A stretch of DNA of 64,000 nt, taken from assembly GCF_039536765.1 (NCBI RefSeq), contig NZ_BAAAZF010000001.1:1178001-1242000 (forward strand), read 5' to 3'. Shown piece by piece: positions 34,386-43,060 of this stretch (position 1 is the first letter of the stretch; each line of letters opens with the position of its first letter). The notes under the pieces are model-generated. The model was not told the origin of the DNA and made no database searches. It was given only the letters and a program-made list of their open reading frames with translations. Position numbers and translations under genes: made by a program. This stretch comes from Parerythrobacter jejuensis. GTDB taxonomy: Bacteria > Pseudomonadota > Alphaproteobacteria > Sphingomonadales > Sphingomonadaceae.

Positions 34386-35741
34386 ATGGGTTCGATGTTG
34401 AAATTGCTGACGCTTGCAGTGGGTGGAGCATTGTTGGCCGGGTGCGGTCAGGTGGCGCAGATCACGCCGGAAAACCGGATGTGCAATTTCGTACAATACC
34501 CGCTCAAGGTCGATGCGCCGCCCGGGCATAGTGTCGATGACGGCGAGCTTTCACCCTTTGCCACAGCGATCGAACAAAGCCTGGCGGCACATGATGTGAA
34601 GTTTGGCCGCGGTGACCATCCCAAGGTGCTGTCATTTTCCGGCGGCAGCGAACACGGAGCCTTTGGCGCTGGCATCCTGAAGGGCTGGGGCGGCGACGGC
34701 GATGTGCCCGATCTTCAGGTCGTTACAGGCATCAGCACCGGCTCGATCCTCTCCACCTTTGCCTTTGTAGACCGGGCAGACCTGGCGGTTGACGGTTATA
34801 CGATCGAGCGCGAGAGCCAGTTGATCAATGTCTATGCCAAGCCCACCGATGGGAAACCCGGCCCGGCCAACTTCCTCAGCCTGATCCGTAAGGGAGCGTT
34901 CGGCGATCTTGACCCTCTGCGGACCCGGATCGGCAGCTATCTGACCGAAGATATCATGCGCGAAGTCGTCTGGCGCCACGAAGAAGGTCGCCGACTGTTC
35001 GTGGGTGTCGTCGACGCTGACAGCGGACAAGGCGCCGCGTTCGATATGGGCGATATGGCCAAGCGCTATACCACCAACCACCAAGGCAAGGCCGAGCAAT
35101 GGAAGGATTGCTATATCAGCGCGATCATTGCCTCGTCTTCGACCCCTATGGCCGCGCCGCCCGTATTCATCGACAATATCATGTATGTCGATGGCGGCGT
35201 GCGTTTCGGTTTATTTGGCGACGATGTGATCAAGGTTTTCAAGCGGCGCAATGCCGCACGCGAGGAAGATGCCAACGCGCCTGATGCGCCAGTCGTTTAT
35301 GCTGTCGTCAACGGAACGCTGACCCTCCCGCCCCCGGCTTGCCCGAAAGAAGACCCCTCGCTGTGCACCGAGGACAGGCCACTTGGCCCGCCTGAAGGGC
35401 AGCACAAGAATTGGAACATCATGGAACTGGCGCTGCGATCCGAACGGATCCTGGTCAACCAGGTGTTCCGGTTCAGTGCGGACTCGGTGGAGGCAGAGGC
35501 CTGCGAAGGGTCAGGCTGTTTCAATTTCCTGCGCATCGATCCCGATGTCGAGGAATTCCGGATCGCCCTGCCCAACCCGCTCAATGGCGGTGATGTCGAG
35601 AATCTGACCTGTCCGCAATGGAAAGCCATCGATATCAAGGCCGACAATCCGATCGAATTCCACAAACGCTACATGCGTTGCCTGATTGCCTATGGGGACT
35701 CGAAAGTCGGCCAAAGCCGGTGGGGATTTCCAGACAGCTAG
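34386..35741 (+). CDS. patatin-like phospholipase lipoprotein
   Basis: A 451-residue protein with a lipoprotein signal (LTLAVGGALLAGC, lipid Cys about residue 20). The patatin fold is shown by the oxyanion loop GGSEHGAFGAG, the nucleophile elbow GISTG (Ser) and the DGG motif in YVDGGVRF with the catalytic Asp. It probably acts as a membrane-anchored lipid acyl hydrolase in the periplasm. Either ATG 34386 or 34395 could start it; the first is preceded by a G-rich stretch. It is divergent from rsh. Confidence 0.88.
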   Translation: MGSMLKLLTLAVGGALLAGCGQVAQITPENRMCNFVQYPLKVDAPPGHSVDDGELSPFATAIEQSLAAHDVKFGRGDHPKVLSFSGGSEHGAFGAGILKGWGGDGDVPDLQVVTGISTGSILSTFAFVDRADLAVDGYTIERESQLINVYAKPTDGKPGPANFLSLIRKGAFGDLDPLRTRIGSYLTEDIMREVVWRHEEGRRLFVGVVDADSGQGAAFDMGDMAKRYTTNHQGKAEQWKDCYISAIIASSSTPMAAPPVFIDNIMYVDGGVRFGLFGDDVIKVFKRRNAAREEDANAPDAPVVYAVVNGTLTLPPPACPKEDPSLCTEDRPLGPPEGQHKNWNIMELALRSERILVNQVFRFSADSVEAEACEGSGCFNFLRIDPDVEEFRIALPNPLNGGDVENLTCPQWKAIDIKADNPIEFHKRYMRCLIAYGDSKVGQSRWGFPDS

Positions 35742-35747
35742 ACCAAG

Positions 35748-36623
35748 TCAGGGCTGCGGCAGCGCAACCACCAGATTGCCGTTCGAGGTGATTGTGCAAG
35801 GATAGGTCGCCAAGGCGCCGCAACGCTTTGCCTGCTCTTGGCCCGTAGCAAGATCGAAGCGATAGCCATGCCATGGACAGGCTATGGTTCCGTCCTCTGC
35901 GGGTGAGGTTTCGTCCAGCGGGCCAAGCGCATGTGGGCACCGCGCGGCATGCGCCATCCAGCCGCCGTTCCAGTATCGCACCAGGACCTGCAGCTCACCC
36001 AGATGCCCGCGATGCAAGGCGCTCCGGTCGAGACCGGCTTCGGGGCCAAGCACCCATTCGGCGGTTGGCTCGGTCGGGCTTTCGCGCTGCGCCTTACGTT
36101 CATCAAGCGCTTCCTGCCGGCCCAGCATCAGCGCCTCATCCTCGTTGTAAAGAGTGGCGTATTGTGCCTGCAGATAGGCGAGGATCATACCGCCCTGTTG
36201 TTCGGTTTCTGGCGCTTGCGGTGCGTAGAAGCGTACATCGACGGTGATTCCGCCGTCTTCGCGTTCGGTCGCTTGCGTGTGGATCTGGGTGCCCTGCCCC
36301 GGCCCCTCGACAACTGTCGTCGCCCAATAATGGCGGGCGTTATCGACCAGCAATTCGATCAGTTGCCCACCGCCATTGTTCGGAAGCGATGTCTTGCAGC
36401 GCCAGCCCCACGTCCCTGCTTCCACCAGCTCGATCGCGGCAAAGGAGGAAGGATGCACAAACGGCAAATGCTCCCAATCATGCGCGTTTTCCATCATCCG
36501 CGTCAGGTTGGAAGGAATATCGCGGACATAGTTGCCGAGGTAGTGAAGCGTTTCGACGCAATCGTAGTTCACCGCATCGGAACGACCTGCGAACGCGGCC
36601 CGGTCGCTCTCCGCAACTCCCAC
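35748..36623 (-). CDS. Rieske oxygenase-like protein with reversed domain order
   Basis: A 291-residue protein. The N-terminal half looks like the catalytic SRPBCC domain of Rieske oxygenases: MMENAHDWEHLPFVHPSSF gives the iron motif D-x2-H-x4-H, and YNEDEALMLGRQEAL may supply the acidic third ligand. The Rieske motif CPHALGPLD followed after 17 residues by CPWHGYRFDL lies at the C terminus (about residues 225-255), the opposite of normal alpha subunits. GTG at 36623 starts 4 nt after the hemF stop with GGAG upstream, so it is cotranscribed with hemF. The substrate is unknown; a tetrapyrrole is a possibility only. Confidence 0.8.
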   Translation of the reverse strand: MGVAESDRAAFAGRSDAVNYDCVETLHYLGNYVRDIPSNLTRMMENAHDWEHLPFVHPSSFAAIELVEAGTWGWRCKTSLPNNGGGQLIELLVDNARHYWATTVVEGPGQGTQIHTQATEREDGGITVDVRFYAPQAPETEQQGGMILAYLQAQYATLYNEDEALMLGRQEALDERKAQRESPTEPTAEWVLGPEAGLDRSALHRGHLGELQVLVRYWNGGWMAHAARCPHALGPLDETSPAEDGTIACPWHGYRFDLATGQEQAKRCGALATYPCTITSNGNLVVALPQP

Positions 36624-36627
36624 CCGC

Positions 36628-37485
36628 CTAGCTCCACACCGCTTCGGGCGGCAGGCTCATCAGGATCGCGTCGATATTGCCGCCGGTCTTGAGGCCAAAC
36701 AGAGTTCCACGGTCATAGACCAGGTTGAACTCGGCATAGCGGCCGCGCCATTCGAGCTGGGTCTGCTTTTCTTCCGGTGTGAAGTCTGCCCCCATCCGGC
36801 GGCGCACCAGTTGCGGGAAGACATCCAGAAAGGCCTCGCCCACATCACGGGTGAAGGCGAGATTGCGCTCGAACGCGGCTTCATCGTCGCATTCCAGGTG
36901 ATCATAGAAAATCCCGCCGACGCCGCGATGGCACTGACGGTGGGGAATGTAGAAATACTCGTCCGCCCATTTCTTGAAACGGTCATAGTAGGTCGGGTTG
37001 TGCCCGGCACAGGCTGCACGGAAGCGGGCGTGGAAATCCTGCGTGTCTTGCTCGTAGGGGATTGGCGGATTGAGATCCGCCCCGCCGCCAAACCATGCCG
37101 CCTGCGTTGTCAGGAAACGGGTGTTCATATGCACTGCCGGCACATGCGGATTGGCCATATGTGCCACCAGGCTGATGCCGGTGGCGGTGAAGCCCGGATT
37201 TTCGGGGCTGGCCCCGTTGATCGTCGCGGCAAACTCCGGCGCGAAGCTGCCCCGAACGGTCGAGATATTGACGCCGACTTTCTCGAACACCTTGCCCTTC
37301 ATCAGGCCCTGGACCCCTCCGCCAGGATCCGCATTGCCCTCTTCCTCGCGCTGCCACGGCGTGTATGCGAACGCAGCGTCGGAGCCTGCCTCGCGTTCGA
37401 TCTCTTCAAAAGCGGCGCAAATCCGGTCGCGCAGGCTTTCGAACCAGGCGCGGGCTTCGTCGGTCTGAGTTGTCCAGTCGGTCAT
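36628..37485 (-). CDS. hemF: oxygen-dependent coproporphyrinogen III oxidase
   Basis: A 285-residue HemF that converts coproporphyrinogen III to protoporphyrinogen IX with O2 during heme synthesis in the cytoplasm. Family signatures include GGGVQGLMKGKVFEKVGVNI, PAVHMNTRF, the metal/active-site stretch WFGGGADLNPPIPYEQD, and YFYIPHRQCHRGVGGIFYDH. ATG at 37485 follows AGAGGAAGGG. The Rieske-like gene starts 4 nt after its stop. It is divergent from pdeM. Confidence 0.96.
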   Translation of the reverse strand: MTDWTTQTDEARAWFESLRDRICAAFEEIEREAGSDAAFAYTPWQREEEGNADPGGGVQGLMKGKVFEKVGVNISTVRGSFAPEFAATINGASPENPGFTATGISLVAHMANPHVPAVHMNTRFLTTQAAWFGGGADLNPPIPYEQDTQDFHARFRAACAGHNPTYYDRFKKWADEYFYIPHRQCHRGVGGIFYDHLECDDEAAFERNLAFTRDVGEAFLDVFPQLVRRRMGADFTPEEKQTQLEWRGRYAEFNLVYDRGTLFGLKTGGNIDAILMSLPPEAVWS

Positions 37486-37529
37486 CCCTTCCTCTTGCCA
37501 AACCGCATGAGTCGCGGCAAGTGAAGCGC

Positions 37530-38231
37530 ATGGTTCCCGTTTCGTTCGCAGGCCAGGAAATGTTCCTGACGCAATCCAACGCGCTTTACTGGCCCGCTGA
37601 ACAAGCGCTGCTGGTGGCGGACCTGCATCTTGAGAAAGCCAGTTTTTATGCCCGGCACGGGCAGATGCTGCCCCCCTATGATAGCCGCGAGACGCTGGAG
37701 CGAGTGGCCGATGCGGTCAAGTTGACGGGCGCGCGGCGGGTCATCACGCTGGGTGACAATTTCCACGACGTCGAAGGGACCGCAAGCCTTGAGCCCCATG
37801 CCGCCGGAGTGCTCGAAGCGCTGACCCGCTCGCTCGACTGGATTTGGATCACTGGCAACCATGACGAGACCATGCACCGCACCTATGGTGGCGACATGGC
37901 CGAAGAGCTGGAAGTTAGCGGGATCGTGCTGCGCCACCAGGCCCGGCGCGGAGAGACACGACCCGAGCTGTCCGGCCATTACCACCCAAAGATGCGCGTC
38001 CGCGTGCGCCAACGGCATATCAGCAGGCCCTGTGCGGTGCGCGCAATCAGCGATGGCGCGGATCGCATGATCCTCCCTGCGTTCGGGACGCTGACCGGAG
38101 GAATGGACGCAGGCGATCCGGAAATTCTGAAAGTGCTGCAACCTGCACGTGCAATTGACGCTCTCGTGCCCGTTCGCACGCGCCTCTCCAGCTTCCCGCT
38201 CTGGCGCGCCGAAGACACACGCGTGGCCTAA
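37530..38231 (+). CDS. pdeM: ligase-associated metallophosphoesterase PdeM
   Basis: A 233-residue calcineurin-like phosphoesterase of the PdeM group, which is associated with bacterial DNA-damage-response ligase/helicase modules. Metal motifs: [16 protein letters not shown] (D-x-H), TLGDNFHD (GDxxxD), TGNHDE (GNHE-like) and GHYHPKM. The partner genes usually nearby (DEXH helicase, exonuclease and ligase) are not in this window. ATG at 37530 is chosen from family starts; GTG at 37521 is an alternative. It is divergent from hemF. Confidence 0.85.
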   Translation: MVPVSFAGQEMFLTQSNALYWPAEQALLVADLHLEKASFYARHGQMLPPYDSRETLERVADAVKLTGARRVITLGDNFHDVEGTASLEPHAAGVLEALTRSLDWIWITGNHDETMHRTYGGDMAEELEVSGIVLRHQARRGETRPELSGHYHPKMRVRVRQRHISRPCAVRAISDGADRMILPAFGTLTGGMDAGDPEILKVLQPARAIDALVPVRTRLSSFPLWRAEDTRVA

Positions 38232-38307
38232 TTCGGAGAGAATTCCGCAAGCCCTTTGCGAATCCTTCACTCTCGCCCTACATAGCCCCCAGATTCACAG
38301 GCAATTC

Positions 38308-38323
38308 AGGAGAAAGCCCCATA
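38308..38323 (+). promoter_or_regulatory. infC: ribosome binding site deciding the ATA start of infC
   Basis: AGGAGA at 38308-38313 is followed by a 7-nt spacer and ATA at 38321-38323. The next in-frame ATG (38345) is 31 nt from this site, too far for initiation, and no other purine-rich site lies between. Confidence 0.8.
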
Positions 38324-38863
38324 GCCCGTCCACCACGTCGTTCCATGCAGCCGCCGGTCAAGAGCGGTCCGCGATACGACAATCTCATCCAGTCACCCAA
38401 GGTGCGCGTGATCGATCACGAAGGCGAAAACCTTGGCGTAATGTACACCCGCGAAGCAACCGAGCAGGCCAACGAGCTAGGCCTCAACCTGGTCGAAGTG
38501 TCTCCCAATGCAGACCCGCCCGTGTGCAAATTCCTTGATGTCGGCAAACACCGTTACGAGGCGCAGAAGAAGGCAAACCTCGCACGCAAGACGCAGAAAA
38601 CGCAAGATATCAAGGAAGTGAAGATGCGTCCGAACATCGACACCCATGATTATGACGTGAAGATGCGGAACGTGAACAAGTTCATCGACAATGGTGACAA
38701 GGTGAAGGTGACGCTGCGCTTTCGCGGGCGTGAAATGGCGCACCAGAATCTGGGTATGGACCTGCTCAAGCGGGTTCAGGACGATATGGCAGAGACCGCC
38801 AAGGTCGAGGCGTTTCCGCGCCTCGAGGGGCGCCAGATGCTGATGGTGCTGGCCCCGAAATAG
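38321..38863 (+). CDS. infC: translation initiation factor IF-3, AUA start codon
   Basis: IF-3 (180 residues from the AUA start, the length of the E. coli protein) binds the 30S subunit and checks start-codon selection. Visible: [20 protein letters not shown] at the N terminus, a linker with [20 protein letters not shown], and the C-domain [19 protein letters not shown]. The first ATG (38345) has no ribosome site, but AGGAGA at 38308-38313 sits 7 nt before an in-frame ATA at 38321, giving extra residues ARPPRRS that fit family N termini. A rare start is the known basis of infC self-regulation. A terminator follows. Confidence 0.93.
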   Translation: MARPPRRSMQPPVKSGPRYDNLIQSPKVRVIDHEGENLGVMYTREATEQANELGLNLVEVSPNADPPVCKFLDVGKHRYEAQKKANLARKTQKTQDIKEVKMRPNIDTHDYDVKMRNVNKFIDNGDKVKVTLRFRGREMAHQNLGMDLLKRVQDDMAETAKVEAFPRLEGRQMLMVLAPK

Positions 38864-38889
38864 CGGCGCTAGGCATTTCCGAAATTTAA

Positions 38890-38917
38890 AGGGCGTCCGG
38901 AAACGGGCGCCCTTTTT
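38890..38917 (+). terminator. Rho-independent terminator of infC
   Basis: AGGGCGTCCG pairs with CGGGCGCCCT over 10 bp (one G-U pair) around a GAAA tetraloop, followed by a T tract. It lies 26 nt after the infC stop and explains the end of that transcript before the DASS transporter gene. Confidence 0.9.
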
Positions 38918-38993
38918 GTACGATCAAGCGGCGGGCCGTTGCTAGGCCGAAGCCCGGTTGTTAGAGCCTCTCTATCGGGAGGGATTGCATCAC

Positions 38994-40403
38994 ATGACTG
39001 CACAACGGATCGGCCTGCTGACAGGCGCGATTGCCCTGCTCTTGGGCATTTTCGCTCCGACGCCCGATGGATTGAGCCGCGAAGGTCTGATCGTTGCGGG
39101 GCTGGTTGTGCTGATGGCCAGCTGGTGGATGACAGAGGCCCTGCCACTGACAGCCACGGCATTGATGCCATTTCTGGTGCTTCCTTTCGCAGGGATATCC
39201 AACGCCAGGGAGACCGCCTCGACGTACTACTCGCCGATCCTCTTCCTGTTGCTGGGCGGCGCATTTATCGCCCTCGCGATCGAGCGGACGGGCCTGCACA
39301 AACGGCTCAGCCTCGCGATCCTGCGAACGATCGGCACCAGCGGTGGCCAATCGCGGCTGCTGCTGGCCTTCATGATCAGCGCCGCGCTGCTTTCCATGAT
39401 GATCTCCAACACCTCGACCAGCCTGATCATGATGCCGATGGCTCTGGCTGTGCTGGCGGGCGGCGGAATTGCGGCAGAAGATCGTGACGGGCTTGCGGGC
39501 GCTCTCCCTATGGGTATCGCCTTTGCCGCCAGCATCGGCGGGCTGGGCACGCTGGTCGGCTCACCTACCAATGCCATCGCTGTCGGCTTGCTGGACGAAA
39601 CCATCGGGATGGAAATCACCTTCGCCGAATGGACACTCTATGGCCTGCCGGTGGTGATTGTTGGTGTGCCCTTGGCCGCGTGGATTATCTCGTATTTCCA
39701 GAAAGTCGATGATCACCCGTTTGACGTGGCCAGCGCCCGCAATGCGATCGAGGTCGGCACCGGGTGGTCGACTGCGGAACGCCGCCTTGTACCGGTGGTG
39801 GCGCTCACCTTCGTGTTGTGGATGACCTTGCCGATCGTGCGCGATTACCTGCCTGCGGGCTCGTGGACCAACGGCACAATCGCCATCGCGGCCAGCCTCG
39901 CCTTGTTCCTGCTGCCGGATGGCACAGGGCGACCACTGCTGGTATGGAAAGAAGCCGACCGTGCCCCGTGGGGGGTCATCATGATGTTTGGCGGCGGGTT
40001 GGCCCTCGCTGCCGGCATGACCAAAAGCGGGTTGGCCGAATGGCTGGGGCAAGCCTTGCTGCCGCTCTCTGCCGTGCCGCTGCTGGTTGTCGCGCTGGCG
40101 CTGGTGGCGATGGTCATCCTCATCACCGAATTCGCCAGCAATGTTGCAACCGCGACCGGTATCATTCCGATTATCGGCAGCCTGGTGGTTGCGCTGGGCG
40201 CAGACCCGATACTGCTCGCGATGCCTGCGGCGCTTGCTGCCAGCTGGGGATTCATGCTGCCTGCCGGCACCGGTCCGAATGCCATCGCCTGGTCCACCGG
40301 TCACATCAAAATCGGCAATATGGTCAAGGCCGGTTTTGTGCTCGACCTGATCGGGATTGGCTTGATCGTCGGCCTGGTCTGGGCTGTTGCCGCACTGGTC
40401 TGA
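38994..40403 (+). CDS. DASS/SLC13 family sodium-coupled anion transporter
   Basis: A 469-residue membrane protein with about 11-12 hydrophobic segments. The two SNT-type ion/substrate motifs of the divalent-anion:Na+ symporters are visible as MISNTSTSLIMMPMAL and TEFASNVATATGIIPI, along with GTLVGSPTNAIAVGLL. These carriers import dicarboxylates, citrate or sulfate; which one cannot be told here. ATG at 38994 follows GGGAGGG; a start 12 codons upstream lacks such a site. It stands alone between the infC terminator and the leader of the PLP gene. Confidence 0.92.
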   Translation: MTAQRIGLLTGAIALLLGIFAPTPDGLSREGLIVAGLVVLMASWWMTEALPLTATALMPFLVLPFAGISNARETASTYYSPILFLLLGGAFIALAIERTGLHKRLSLAILRTIGTSGGQSRLLLAFMISAALLSMMISNTSTSLIMMPMALAVLAGGGIAAEDRDGLAGALPMGIAFAASIGGLGTLVGSPTNAIAVGLLDETIGMEITFAEWTLYGLPVVIVGVPLAAWIISYFQKVDDHPFDVASARNAIEVGTGWSTAERRLVPVVALTFVLWMTLPIVRDYLPAGSWTNGTIAIAASLALFLLPDGTGRPLLVWKEADRAPWGVIMMFGGGLALAAGMTKSGLAEWLGQALLPLSAVPLLVVALALVAMVILITEFASNVATATGIIPIIGSLVVALGADPILLAMPAALAASWGFMLPAGTGPNAIAWSTGHIKIGNMVKAGFVLDLIGIGLIVGLVWAVAALV

Positions 40404-40482
40404 CACACGCCTCACTGTAGTTGAAAAGGCGCAGTGGAAGCGATAATCGCCGCACATCATATTCGCCATCCGGTGCAGATGC

Positions 40483-40563
40483 GTTCCTGCGGAGGTTAGG
40501 AACGGGCGGCCCGGTTGCAAACTCAGCTCCTGCCTTCCTGGGGGCGCCGTTACTAGGAAGGAG
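40483..40563 (+). promoter_or_regulatory. structured leader that can mask the ribosome site
   Basis: Two 6-bp hairpins are possible: GTTCCT (40483-40488) with AGGAAC (40498-40503), and CTTCCT (40534-40539) with AGGAAG (40555-40560). The second includes the strong ribosome site AGGAAGGAG (40555-40563) of the PLP enzyme starting at 40573. CTCC at 40527-40530 plus TTCCT at 40535-40539 together complement the whole ribosome site apart from a 4-nt bulge. The first AGGAAC could also pair with CTTCCT, offering a switch. It does not match a SAM or SAH riboswitch that I know. Confidence 0.5.
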
Positions 40564-40572
40564 TCATCCCCG

Positions 40573-41892
40573 ATGACCGACGCCGTTGATTCAACCGACA
40601 CACCGACCCCGCGCCGCAATCCGAAACCGAAGGTTACCCAGATCAACGGTCGCGACATGAAGCCCAGCACACTGATGATGGGCCACGGCTTTGACCCGGC
40701 CCTCTCCGAAGGGTCGCTGAAATCGCCGATCTTCCTCACCAGCACTTTCGCCTTCGAAAACGCGGCCGCCGGTAAACGCCATTTCGAAGGCATCACGGGC
40801 CAGCGCCCCGGTGGTGCCGACGGGCTGGTCTATTCACGCTTCAATGCGCCCAACCAGGAAATCCTCGAAGATCGCCTCGCGATTTGGGACGGCGCAGAAG
40901 AAGCGCTGAGTTTCTCCAGCGGGATGACGGCCATTGCGATCCTGATGCTGGCCGCGTGCAAGGCCGGTGACGTGATCGTCCATTCCGGCCCGCTCTATGC
41001 TGCCAGCGAAGGCTTTGTTGCCAAGACCATGGCCAAGTATGGCGTCACCTATATCGATTTCCCGGCAGGCGCGAGCCGCGAAGAGCTTGATGCCGTGATG
41101 ACAAAAGCCAAGACCCAAGCCGAAGCGCAGGGCGGCGAAGTGCCGCTGATTTATCTCGAAAGCCCGGCCAACCCGACAAATGCCCTGGTCGATATCGAAG
41201 CCGTCCGCGACGTACGCGATGCGCATTTCGATGCGGATCGCTGCCCGATTGCGATCGACAACACATTCCTTGGCCCCCTGTGGCAGCGTCCGCTGGAGCA
41301 TGGCGCGGATTTGGTCGTGTACTCGCTGACCAAATATGTCGGCGGCCATTCGGACCTCGTGGCCGGGAGCGTTGCAGGGCCCAAGCGCTTCATCGATGCT
41401 ATCCGTGCCCTGCGCAACACGATGGGCGGCATCGCCGATCCCAACACGGCCTGGATGCTGTGCCGCAGCCTCGAAACCGTGGAGCTGCGGATGCAGCGCG
41501 CGGGCGAGAATGCAGAGAAGGTATGCGCCTTCCTCAAGAGCCATCCCAAGGTCACCGGCCTGGGTTATCTCGGCATGATCGAAGATGCGCGCCAGCAGGA
41601 CATTTATGATCGCCATTGCCTTGGTGCGGGGTCGACCTTCTCGGTCTTCATCAAGGGCGGCGAGGCGGAGTGTTTCCGGTTCCTCGACCATCTCAAGATT
41701 GCGAAGCTCGCCGTCAGCCTGGGCGGGACTGAAACGCTCGCCAGCCACCCGGCCAGCATGACGCACCTTTCCGTGCCCCCTGCCCGCAAGGAAGCCCTTG
41801 GCATTACCGATAGCCTGGTACGCATTTCCATCGGGATCGAGGATGCGGACGATCTGATCGCCGACTTCGAGCAAGCGCTGGAGCACGTCTGA
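40573..41892 (+). CDS. cystathionine gamma-synthase family PLP enzyme
   Basis: A 439-residue Cys/Met-metabolism PLP enzyme. VYSLTKYVGGHSDLVAGS contains the lysine that binds PLP; YSRFNAPNQEILEDRLAIWD and LSFSSGMTAIAI are further family blocks, and SLGGTETLASHPASMTH lies near the end. Members include cystathionine gamma-synthase, methionine gamma-lyase and sulfhydrylases; sequence alone does not choose between them. The N terminus has an extra, poorly conserved 25 residues rich in Thr/Pro/Lys. The strong ribosome site AGGAAGGAG is partly masked by the upstream leader. purT follows after 4 nt. Confidence 0.9.
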   Translation: MTDAVDSTDTPTPRRNPKPKVTQINGRDMKPSTLMMGHGFDPALSEGSLKSPIFLTSTFAFENAAAGKRHFEGITGQRPGGADGLVYSRFNAPNQEILEDRLAIWDGAEEALSFSSGMTAIAILMLAACKAGDVIVHSGPLYAASEGFVAKTMAKYGVTYIDFPAGASREELDAVMTKAKTQAEAQGGEVPLIYLESPANPTNALVDIEAVRDVRDAHFDADRCPIAIDNTFLGPLWQRPLEHGADLVVYSLTKYVGGHSDLVAGSVAGPKRFIDAIRALRNTMGGIADPNTAWMLCRSLETVELRMQRAGENAEKVCAFLKSHPKVTGLGYLGMIEDARQQDIYDRHCLGAGSTFSVFIKGGEAECFRFLDHLKIAKLAVSLGGTETLASHPASMTHLSVPPARKEALGITDSLVRISIGIEDADDLIADFEQALEHV

Positions 41893-41896
41893 GCCT

Positions 41897-43057
41897 ATGG
41901 CGCATACCGCGAAGATCCTTCTCCTTGGCTCGGGTGAACTGGGCCGCGAATTCGTCATCTCGGCCAAGCGGCTGGGGGCGTATGTGGTGGCCTGCGATGC
42001 CTATGCCGATGCGCCTGCCATGCAGATGGCGGATGCGGCAGAGGTTTTCTCGATGCTCGACCCGGAGGCGCTGCGGGCCGCGATTGCCAAGCATGCGCCA
42101 GATTTCGTAGTGCCGGAAGTGGAAGCGATCCGGACTGAAGTGCTGGCCGAGATAGAAGCAGAGGGTACGCGTGTAGTTCCCTCTGCCCGCGCCACCCAGA
42201 TGACCATGAACCGCGACGCGATCCGCGATCTCGCCGCGCAGGATCTGGGCGTCACAACCTCACGCTATCGCTATGCCAAGAACCTGGAAGAAGTGGTGGC
42301 AGCAGCAGAGTTCACCGGTTTTCCCTGTGTGATCAAGCCGGTCATGTCCTCAAGTGGCAAGGGTCAGAGCACGATACGCGATTCTGGCGAACTGGAGGAA
42401 GCATGGGACTATGCCGTCGCCAATATGCGTGGTGATCGCAAACGGGTGATCGTCGAACAGTTCATCGATTTCGACTACGAAATCACCTTGTTGACGGTGC
42501 GCCATAACAATGGCGTGACCTTCTGCCCGCCCATCGGCCACCGGCAGGAACGCGGCGATTACCGTGAGAGCTGGCAACCCACTCCCATGTCCGATGCCGC
42601 TATTGCCGCTGCGCAGGATATGGCCCGCAAAGTCGTCGATGATCTGGGCGGCTTCGGCTTGTTCGGAGTCGAGTTCTTTGTGAAGGGCGAAGAGGTGATC
42701 TTCTCTGAATTGTCCCCCCGCCCGCATGACACCGGGATGGTCACCTCCATCAGCCAGAACCTGTCCGAATTTGACCTGCATGCCCGCGCCATCCTGGGCC
42801 TTGCGATCCCGGAGATGATCCGCGCCCGCCCCTCCGCCAGTGCGGTAATCCTGGCCGATCAGGACAGCGAGGCTGTATCCTATTCCGGCCTTGCAGACGC
42901 GATGGCAGATGGCGCGGATGTCCGCATTTTTGGAAAACCCACGACACGTCCCTATCGCCGGATGGGCGTTGCCCTGGCCACTGGCTCGACAACGGACGAA
43001 GCGCGCGCAGCTGCCGTCGCTACCGCTAGCAAGGTGCATATTCACTACGGAGATTAA
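41897..43057 (+). CDS. purT: formate-dependent phosphoribosylglycinamide formyltransferase
   Basis: A 386-residue ATP-grasp enzyme making formyl-GAR from GAR, formate and ATP in purine synthesis. Visible: ILLLGSGELGREFVISAKRL (N domain), FPCVIKPVMSSSGKGQS (ATP-grasp loop), FGVEFFVKGEEVIFSELSPR and RPHDTGMVTSISQNLSEFDL (metal and phosphate binding). Length and motif order match PurT. It starts 4 nt after the PLP gene, so it shares that transcript, and the SDR gene follows after 3 nt. Confidence 0.95.
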   Translation: MAHTAKILLLGSGELGREFVISAKRLGAYVVACDAYADAPAMQMADAAEVFSMLDPEALRAAIAKHAPDFVVPEVEAIRTEVLAEIEAEGTRVVPSARATQMTMNRDAIRDLAAQDLGVTTSRYRYAKNLEEVVAAAEFTGFPCVIKPVMSSSGKGQSTIRDSGELEEAWDYAVANMRGDRKRVIVEQFIDFDYEITLLTVRHNNGVTFCPPIGHRQERGDYRESWQPTPMSDAAIAAAQDMARKVVDDLGGFGLFGVEFFVKGEEVIFSELSPRPHDTGMVTSISQNLSEFDLHARAILGLAIPEMIRARPSASAVILADQDSEAVSYSGLADAMADGADVRIFGKPTTRPYRRMGVALATGSTTDEARAAAVATASKVHIHYGD

Positions 43058-43060
43058 GCC

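Noticed and set aside
40404-40572. Known SAM or SAH riboswitch upstream of the PLP enzyme
   Set aside because: The conserved cores I know for SAM-I, SAM-II and SAH classes were not found; only a generic masking structure is supported.
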